From assembly GCA_964523675.1 (NCBI GenBank), contig CAZFZT010000079.1, positions 1-14,893 of the forward strand: a stretch of DNA of 14,893 nucleotides, in the 5' to 3' direction. Position 1 is the stretch's first letter, and every line of letters starts with the position of its first letter. Below, piece after piece: positions 5,990 to 11,686 of the stretch. The notes under the pieces are model-generated. The model was not told the origin of the DNA and did not search any database. It saw only the letters and a list, made by a program, of their open reading frames with translations. The translations under genes and the position numbers were made by a program. This stretch comes from CAZFZT01 sp964523675 (GTDB taxonomy: Bacteria > Planctomycetota > Phycisphaerae > Phycisphaerales > SM1A02).

Positions 5990-7216
5990 ATGACGATGCC
6001 ACGCTCATTCGTTCTGCTTCTCTCTGCAGTCGTCATGGCCTGCGCTGCCTCTGCGCCCGGCCAATCGGCGAAGGACTATTTCGAGCCGCTCGTCAATCAT
6101 CAGCAGTTCGCCCTGCTCGTGCATGATCTCGAGTTGTCTCGAGAGCAACGGATGATTGTCGAGTTGGTCTTCACCGATTACCGCGACAGCATCGACGCAC
6201 TGGCGGAGCAAGCTGACCGTGCAGCAGATGAAGTTGGCCGCCGACGGGTTCTTGACGCCATGAGTGGTCGGATCATCCTGGATACCTCAGAACTCCGCCG
6301 GCTGCGCCTGGCCGTGCTCGATGTGTATGAAACCTATCTTGACAAAGTCGATGCAGCGTTTGAAGAGCTCACGCTGAGTATCGAAAGTGTGCTGGTGGAT
6401 GAGCAGCAATCGAAAATCAAAGCGTCACTGCGAGAGCTGCGCAGGGCTGCGCTCCTCCACCCGCGGCATGGCGAGCGCACGTTTCAAGAGTATGCAGGCG
6501 ACGGCGTGGACGTGTTGCTCTTACACGAGGAGGCGACGAAACCCGGCGGGGAACTGGCAACGCTTGATCCCGGCACGGTCTCAGGCATTCTCGAACAATA
6601 TGAACATAACCTCGATCGGCTGCTCATCGAAACATCGCATGCCTATCGGCTCAGCCGTATGAGTCTTCGCAAAGCGCGAGTCAGCCGTGATGCGCGCGAT
6701 CTTGCCAAGGCCGAGAAGCAGGTCATCGAACAGTGGCGCCGGCTGTACGAACTGAACGAGCGGACCGTCGCTGCGATCGGCGAAGTGGTCGCTGCGGGGC
6801 TGGGCGAGCATGCAAGCATGCGCTGGAACGAGCGGTTTCAACGCGCTTGCTTTGATTGGATGTTTTCACGCCAGGGGCCGGACCGACAACATGAATGGAT
6901 GATGTCGCAATCATCGCTAACTGCGGAGCAACGTGAGCTTGCTCAAGATGTTTACGAGGAATTTCTCGACCAGCGGCAGGTTCTTGCGGGGCAGGCCATC
7001 GCGTTGATGATCCGCGCACGCCTGGAACTCGAATCGATCATCCATTCGATGATGGACCCGACGGATCTGGGCGGCCAGAAGCGACGCATTTACGACGAAC
7101 TGCTGCGCAACTCCGGCGAGATGGCCACGCTCGACGCAGCAACCACCGACGCCTTCGAGAACATCCTCGATCGCGATCAGCGGCGAAGTTTCCGCAACGT
7201 GTTTCGCAGGCGGTAA
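5990..7216 (+). CDS. Exported helical protein with two LTxxQ (Spy/CpxP-like) modules, function unknown
   Basis: A 408-residue protein opening with a hydrophobic signal sequence (residues 1-21, probable cleavage after ACAASA). Cys18 in VVMAC makes a lipoprotein a weaker alternative. The rest is almost entirely amphipathic helix, rich in Glu, Arg and Leu. LSREQR (49-54) and LTAEQR (310-315) have the form of LTxxQ motifs of Spy/CpxP-type periplasmic proteins. Each is followed 86-88 residues later by a second motif, VDEQQ (136-140) and DRDQR (394-398). This suggests two diverged copies of one module flanking a helical middle. Spy/CpxP proteins are periplasmic chaperones or stress sensors; transferring that role here is speculation. 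The ATG at 5990 is chosen because it directly opens the signal peptide; no strong Shine-Dalgarno precedes it. It converges on the metzincin gene across 53 bp. Confidence 0.7.
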   Translation: MTMPRSFVLLLSAVVMACAASAPGQSAKDYFEPLVNHQQFALLVHDLELSREQRMIVELVFTDYRDSIDALAEQADRAADEVGRRRVLDAMSGRIILDTSELRRLRLAVLDVYETYLDKVDAAFEELTLSIESVLVDEQQSKIKASLRELRRAALLHPRHGERTFQEYAGDGVDVLLLHEEATKPGGELATLDPGTVSGILEQYEHNLDRLLIETSHAYRLSRMSLRKARVSRDARDLAKAEKQVIEQWRRLYELNERTVAAIGEVVAAGLGEHASMRWNERFQRACFDWMFSRQGPDRQHEWMMSQSSLTAEQRELAQDVYEEFLDQRQVLAGQAIALMIRARLELESIIHSMMDPTDLGGQKRRIYDELLRNSGEMATLDAATTDAFENILDRDQRRSFRNVFRRR

Positions 7217-7269
7217 CTCAGTCGCTGCGAAGCGGGGCCCGAGGTTGATGATCATTCGCCGGCGAGGGC

Positions 7270-8700
7270 TTATCCCCAGCTCCCGAGCAGGATGAGCAAA
7301 TCGCTCACTCCCACGTTGCCATCCTCATCGAGATCGGCCGGACACTCGCCTTTGGGAGCATCGCAGTCTCCCCATGCCGCCAGAAGGAGCAGCAAGTCCG
7401 CCACACCCACCGTGCAGTCATGATTGAGGTCGGCGAGATTGGGCGGCATAGGCGGAACGATCAGGCCGATCGCATACACGAGCAATTCGTATTGTCCGCC
7501 TTTGAACGGATCGGGAGATTCCGAAGGAGCCACTTCAACGGTAAATGTGGTGATTGCGGGAATATGAAGATCAACCACGGCTGGATCACCTGACTCGATT
7601 CCGTCAAAGTTGATCGCGCTCTCGCCGTAATATCCGAGAGGCAGAAAACCCGGGCCGTCGGGTGGACCGGAATCGAGGACATACAGCGCGGTGTTGATTG
7701 GCGATAACCGGTGTTCCAGCACTTCTGAAAAGACTTCCACGGTGTAAGCCAGTGGATACACCATCGAGCCGGGCGGAAAGTCGGCTGGGATCTTGAAATA
7801 GCGAGGCGGATTGAGCGGAGGGTCGAAAAGGTCGCCTTTGACCATCACGACCGTTGCAAGAATTTCGAGATCGCTTGGCACCACGCAGTCGGGCAGCAGT
7901 ATGTCGAGATCATCGGGCAGTGTGTTCGGTAAGGGGACAATGATCGATGGAAGAAACTGCGCCTCGGGCGGTGTGATGTTTCCGCTCCCCTGTTCCGCAA
8001 TCGTCATCTCGCCCAGGATCGCTTTGAGAGCCGAGCGAGGGCTGATGAACATGTTCTCTTGCAGGAGTTTCGCTGCCGAGATACCGAAGGTGAGCGTGAG
8101 ACTCTCGAATGTGCGTGAGGAATGGGATGCCAGGGCGGGCCCGGGGTACGGCGGGTCATAGTTGTCCGCCAAACCCGGGAACGAGATCCCAGTGCCCGGC
8201 ACCGTGAATGCGTCCTGATGACGTGCCCCAAGAAGGTGCAAGATCTCGTGCATCGCGGTATTGATAGACGCGCGGATAATCATTTCCGATGTCATTTCCG
8301 CATTGCTGATCCCGACCACCTCAAGCATGAGTTTGGCGTTGACATAAGCATCATCGTTCTTATCGTCATTGCGGAAATCGATGCCGTCGGAGCCACCGGG
8401 TGTAGAGGCGTTGAAAAACACCGTACTGAAAGGAGGGAATCTCGGCAGATCCGGCGTAACGACCATGTTCAGCGGCGCCAGATGACCTGCCAATTCGCCG
8501 ACGATCTGCTCCTTCTCCAGTGCCGAGTACTCGTGATCGCTCAGCTCACCTGAGGCCATCGTTTCGAAGTCAAGATAGAATACTTGCGAAGGCGCTGGCG
8601 GAGGATCGCCGGCGAAGATCGATGGGGTGAGCGCAGTAGTGGCGGAGCAAAACAGGACGGTGCGCGCTGTGCGCAGCAAGTGGGGCTTGGAACGTTGCAT
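7270..8700 (-). CDS. Secreted metzincin-type metalloprotease candidate with dockerin-like C-terminus
   Basis: A 476-residue exported protein. AGAGGAG sits about 9 bases before the ATG at 8700, and residues 1-30 form a signal peptide (cleavage likely after PSIFA). HEILHLLGARHQD at 151-163 is an exact HExxHxxGxxH zinc motif of metzincins: His151, His155 and His161 would bind zinc and Glu152 act as general base. A clear Met-turn is not obvious; Met in ENMFISP, about 50 residues on, is the best candidate. The middle (about 230-415) is Pro-rich and probably beta-sandwich, without a recognised family. Residues 421-476 carry two dockerin/EF-hand-like repeats (DLNHDCTVGVADLL and DLDEDGNVGVSDLL) ending AAWG and GSWG. 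The protein would act outside the cytoplasm; the substrate is unknown. It is divergent from the sigma factor gene by 85 bp. Confidence 0.78.
   Translation of the reverse strand: MQRSKPHLLRTARTVLFCSATTALTPSIFAGDPPPAPSQVFYLDFETMASGELSDHEYSALEKEQIVGELAGHLAPLNMVVTPDLPRFPPFSTVFFNASTPGGSDGIDFRNDDKNDDAYVNAKLMLEVVGISNAEMTSEMIIRASINTAMHEILHLLGARHQDAFTVPGTGISFPGLADNYDPPYPGPALASHSSRTFESLTLTFGISAAKLLQENMFISPRSALKAILGEMTIAEQGSGNITPPEAQFLPSIIVPLPNTLPDDLDILLPDCVVPSDLEILATVVMVKGDLFDPPLNPPRYFKIPADFPPGSMVYPLAYTVEVFSEVLEHRLSPINTALYVLDSGPPDGPGFLPLGYYGESAINFDGIESGDPAVVDLHIPAITTFTVEVAPSESPDPFKGGQYELLVYAIGLIVPPMPPNLADLNHDCTVGVADLLLLLAAWGDCDAPKGECPADLDEDGNVGVSDLLILLGSWG
7273..7440 (-). other. Paired dockerin/EF-hand-like repeats (protein domain)
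   Basis: Encodes residues 421-476 of the metzincin candidate. Each repeat has an Asp/Asn-rich calcium-loop-like segment followed by a hydrophobic helix and a terminal W-G. The two halves align closely: D-L-N-H-D-C-T-V-G-V-A-D-L-L against D-L-D-E-D-G-N-V-G-V-S-D-L-L. Two Cys residues flank the linker (GDCDAP, GECPAD) and could form a disulfide. Similar C-terminal domains recur on many secreted planctomycete proteins; their binding partner is generally unknown. Confidence 0.75.
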
Positions 8701-8770
8701 CGAATTGATCTCCTCTAAGGAAGAAGCAGAAAGCGAAGATCAATGCTGCAAAAAGGATTGCATTTTTCCC

Positions 8771-8776
8771 GATAAT
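8771..8776 (+). promoter_or_regulatory. Possible -10 element just upstream of the sigma factor start
   Basis: GATAAT matches five of six positions of the TATAAT consensus. It ends only 9 bases before the ATG at 8786, so transcription from it would give a leaderless or almost leaderless mRNA. This fits the absence of any Shine-Dalgarno before that ATG. No good -35 hexamer is present 16-18 bp upstream; an A-rich stretch (about 8749-8754) lies there instead. Weak evidence on its own. Confidence 0.25.
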
Positions 8777-8785
8777 GGTGCCTCC

Positions 8786-9415
8786 ATGGCAAAGCACACT
8801 TCATCTGATGATGTAACGATGCTGCTTGCCGCGTCGCGGAACGGCGACTCCCTTGCCGCGGATCGGTTGTTTCAGGTGCTCTATGACGATTTGCGCCGCT
8901 TGGCCGCGCGAACCATGCAGCGTGAGAGGCCGGACCATACGCTCGACCCGACTGCACTTGTCCATGAGGCCTACATGCGCCTGATCAAGAGCCGCTTCAT
9001 TTCTGAATCCGGAGCATCCGAAGCACCGACGAATCAAGAGGAGCACGCCGCACCCGCTGCTGCTCCAGGTCGCGCCCAATTCATTGCGGTGGCGGCCGTG
9101 GTCATGAGAAGAGTATTGGTGAATCACGCCATCGCAAAGAGGGCGACCAAACGAGGCGGCGCGGCGACGGTGCTCGCGCTCGATGAAGGCGAGGCAGTAT
9201 TCGTAGAACGCGCGATTGACCTCGTCGCGCTCGATGAGGCGCTGAAGAAACTGGCGCTGCTGGATCCCGCGCAAGCCCGCCTCGTCGAGCTGCGGTTTTT
9301 CGGCGGCATGAGCATGAATGAGTGCGCTGACGCTTTGGGCATTTCAGTTCGAAAGGCCCATTACGAATGGATGCACGCTCGTGCCTGGCTTCGAGCGACC
9401 ATCGATGGGTCATAA
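8786..9415 (+). CDS. ECF-type RNA polymerase sigma factor (TIGR02999-like)
   Basis: A 209-residue extracytoplasmic-function sigma factor. The sigma-2 region is recognised from LYDDLRRLAARTMQRERPDHTLDPTALVHEAYMRLI (starting near residue 32; DPTALVHEAYMRL is a hallmark of the planctomycete/acidobacterial group) and from FIAVAAVVMRRVLVNHAIAKRATKRGG (about 99-125). The sigma-4 helix-turn-helix is ECADALGISVRKAHYEWMHARAWLR (about 179-203). Residues about 71-95, Ala/Glu/Pro-rich, form an insertion between these two sigma-2 parts. The ATG at 8786 is taken because MAKHTSSDDVTMLL matches the family's start; it lacks a Shine-Dalgarno. No anti-sigma factor adjoins. The kinase gene starts two bases after the stop, so the two are almost certainly co-transcribed and translationally coupled. 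The kinase probably controls this sigma factor, as is known for related pairs. Confidence 0.9.
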   Translation: MAKHTSSDDVTMLLAASRNGDSLAADRLFQVLYDDLRRLAARTMQRERPDHTLDPTALVHEAYMRLIKSRFISESGASEAPTNQEEHAAPAAAPGRAQFIAVAAVVMRRVLVNHAIAKRATKRGGAATVLALDEGEAVFVERAIDLVALDEALKKLALLDPAQARLVELRFFGGMSMNECADALGISVRKAHYEWMHARAWLRATIDGS

Positions 9416-9417
9416 CG

Positions 9418-11664
9418 ATGCAAAGTGAGCAATGGCGAGCCATCAAGGACTACTTTCAGCGGTCACTCGATCTGCCGCCGGAACGACGTGCATCGTTCCT
9501 CTCAGAACGGTGTGAGGATGAACATCTACGCGCCGAAGTGCTGCGGCTGTTGAACGCGCATCACGAATCAACATCATTCCTTGATTCCCCGCTCAGCGAT
9601 CCCGAAGCGGATGTTGCGGAGGTCGACCCGCTCCTTGGAAAGCAACTTGGCGAGTTCGTACTCGTTCGGCGGATCGGTAAAGGGGGAATGGGACGGGTGT
9701 ACGAAGCACTGCAGCAGCAACCGCGACGAGCGGCTGCGGTCAAGGTTCTTAAGCCGGGCTTCACCAATCACGACATGCTGCGCCGATTTACGGTCGAGGT
9801 GGAAATCCTAGGGAGACTTCAGCATCCCTGCATCGCCCATGCGTACGCTGCGGGCACCTTTGACTCTGGCGATGGCGAGCGCCCGTGGTTTGCGATGGAA
9901 CTCATCCAGGGCCTACCGCTTGATGAGTTTCTTGAGGTGAACAAGACATCTCTGAAGGATCGACTGCATCTTTTCATGCAGATCTGTGATGCGGTGCAGC
10001 ATGCGCATCAGCGAGGCGTGATTCACCGCGATCTCAAGCCGGCGAACATCCTCATCGAAAACGGAACACGTCGTCCCAAGATTCTTGATTTCGGCATCGC
10101 TCGTGCGACCGACCCGACCATGCGCCTGACGCTGCAGGTTGACGCCAATGCAGCCGCAGGCACCTTGAACTACATGAGTCCCGAGCAGATGGCTGGCGAT
10201 GTTGACACTGTGGACGCCCGTTCCGATGTTTATGCACTTGGTGTCATCGGCTTTCTGATGCTTGCTGGGCGTTTGCCGCACGAGCGATCGCCGATCCTCG
10301 CGTATACGGTGGAGCATGCGGGCGCGGCTGTGCTTGAAGCCGTCCCGAGGCGGCTGGGTGATGTTGACTCATCCTTGCGCGGTGATCTGGACTGCATCTT
10401 TGCAATGGCCCTCGACGATCGTCCATCGTTCCGGTATCAGTCCGCCGCTGAACTGGCCGCCGACATCAGGCGACACCTGAACGACGAACTCGTCGTCGCG
10501 CGGCCACCGACCACGATGTATCAGATGCAGAGATTCGCACGGCGAAATCGCGTTCTTGTGGGAGGCGTGTGCGCCACGCTCCTTGCTCTGGTCACAGGCC
10601 TGATTCTGTATGCATCGGAAGCGCATCGATCGCAACAGGAGGCACAGCGATCTCATTACGAAGCGGAGAAGGCGGTCGCCATCAACAATTTCATCACCAA
10701 CGACTTTATGATGAAACTGCTTGGCGCTGCGAATGACCGGCTGAACACTCCGGGTCAATCGGGCGACGCCACCGCAACGCACATTCCGGTGGCGGAGATC
10801 GTGGACGAGGCAGTAGCCAACGTAGATGCGATGTTCGGCGATCTACCCCTCGCCGAAGCGGCCGTGCGCAATGAGATCGGCTCGATTTATTACAACCTTG
10901 GCGCTTTTGAACGAGCGGCTGAGCAGTTTCGACTGGCGCTGCAACGATGGGAGACTGAGCTTTCGGCCGACCATCCTGACACGCTCAAGGCGATGAACAA
11001 TCTCGGCCAGTGCATGGCGCGGCTCGGGCGAGACCAAGAGGCGGAGGATCTGTATCGCCATGCATTGGAAGGCAGAATGCGAGTGCTTGGGGAAGACGAT
11101 CCGTTCACGCTCGCTTCGATGAACAACCTTGCCAATCTGTTTCGCTGGACCGGCCGACTTGACGAATCGGAGGCGCTCATGCGGAAAGCCGTCGAAGGGC
11201 AACGCCGGGTACTCGGGCACTCGCACAAGCACACACTCATCTCAATGAGCAATCTTGGCACCCTTCTGACCATGCGAGGGGAGTTGCTCGAAGCGGCACA
11301 ACTTCATCGATATGCCTACGAAACGTGTTGCGATGCGCTCGGGCCGACGCATGTCACTACGTTGAGCGTGGGAAAGCAGTACGCGGAGACGCTTCATTTG
11401 TCAGGCGCTTTGGCTGATGCAGAGCACATCATCAGCGATGTGCTCGCATCGCTTGAAACCACGGTCGGCCCGGATCATGTCGACACAATCTTTGCCCGCG
11501 TGACCCTTGCGCGAGTGTATCGCGACCAAGGCCGGGCCGAAGAGTGTGCCACTCAGATTCGCCTCGCACTCGACGCGGCGCGTCCATTACCCGGTCGCTC
11601 GGTGAACCTTGTGCGTGAACTCGAAGTTGAATTCGCAGATCTGTTCCCAACGCAGAAGCCGTGA
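9418..11664 (+). CDS. Membrane-anchored Ser/Thr protein kinase with TPR sensor domain
   Basis: A 748-residue Hanks-type kinase. The N-terminal helical region (WRAIKDYFQRSLDLPPERR, residues 6-24) is typical of sigma-linked planctomycete kinases. The kinase domain spans about 77-350: glycine loop GKGGMG (87-92), Lys109, HRDLKPANI with Asp205, DFG with Asp224, activation-loop end GTLNYMSPEQ and SDVYALG, so it should be active. One transmembrane helix lies at about 379-399, followed by a short coiled segment. Residues about 480-723 form kinesin-light-chain-like tetratricopeptide repeats of about 42 residues, each with an (H/D)xxTLxxMxNLx core. The kinase would face the cytoplasm and the TPR region the other side. 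The upstream ECF sigma factor is its likely substrate. The ATG at 9418 overlaps the sigma gene's end region (two-base gap). The gene converges on ftsK with 22 bp between them. Confidence 0.92.
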   Translation: MQSEQWRAIKDYFQRSLDLPPERRASFLSERCEDEHLRAEVLRLLNAHHESTSFLDSPLSDPEADVAEVDPLLGKQLGEFVLVRRIGKGGMGRVYEALQQQPRRAAAVKVLKPGFTNHDMLRRFTVEVEILGRLQHPCIAHAYAAGTFDSGDGERPWFAMELIQGLPLDEFLEVNKTSLKDRLHLFMQICDAVQHAHQRGVIHRDLKPANILIENGTRRPKILDFGIARATDPTMRLTLQVDANAAAGTLNYMSPEQMAGDVDTVDARSDVYALGVIGFLMLAGRLPHERSPILAYTVEHAGAAVLEAVPRRLGDVDSSLRGDLDCIFAMALDDRPSFRYQSAAELAADIRRHLNDELVVARPPTTMYQMQRFARRNRVLVGGVCATLLALVTGLILYASEAHRSQQEAQRSHYEAEKAVAINNFITNDFMMKLLGAANDRLNTPGQSGDATATHIPVAEIVDEAVANVDAMFGDLPLAEAAVRNEIGSIYYNLGAFERAAEQFRLALQRWETELSADHPDTLKAMNNLGQCMARLGRDQEAEDLYRHALEGRMRVLGEDDPFTLASMNNLANLFRWTGRLDESEALMRKAVEGQRRVLGHSHKHTLISMSNLGTLLTMRGELLEAAQLHRYAYETCCDALGPTHVTTLSVGKQYAETLHLSGALADAEHIISDVLASLETTVGPDHVDTIFARVTLARVYRDQGRAEECATQIRLALDAARPLPGRSVNLVRELEVEFADLFPTQKP

Positions 11665-11686
11665 GCAAAGCAAATCGCAGATCGTC

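Noticed and set aside
7220..7245. Possible bidirectional terminator between the convergent genes (CGCT-GCGA-AGCG hairpin and a GGGCCC palindrome)
   Set aside because: The stem is only four base pairs and there is no U-rich tail on either strand.
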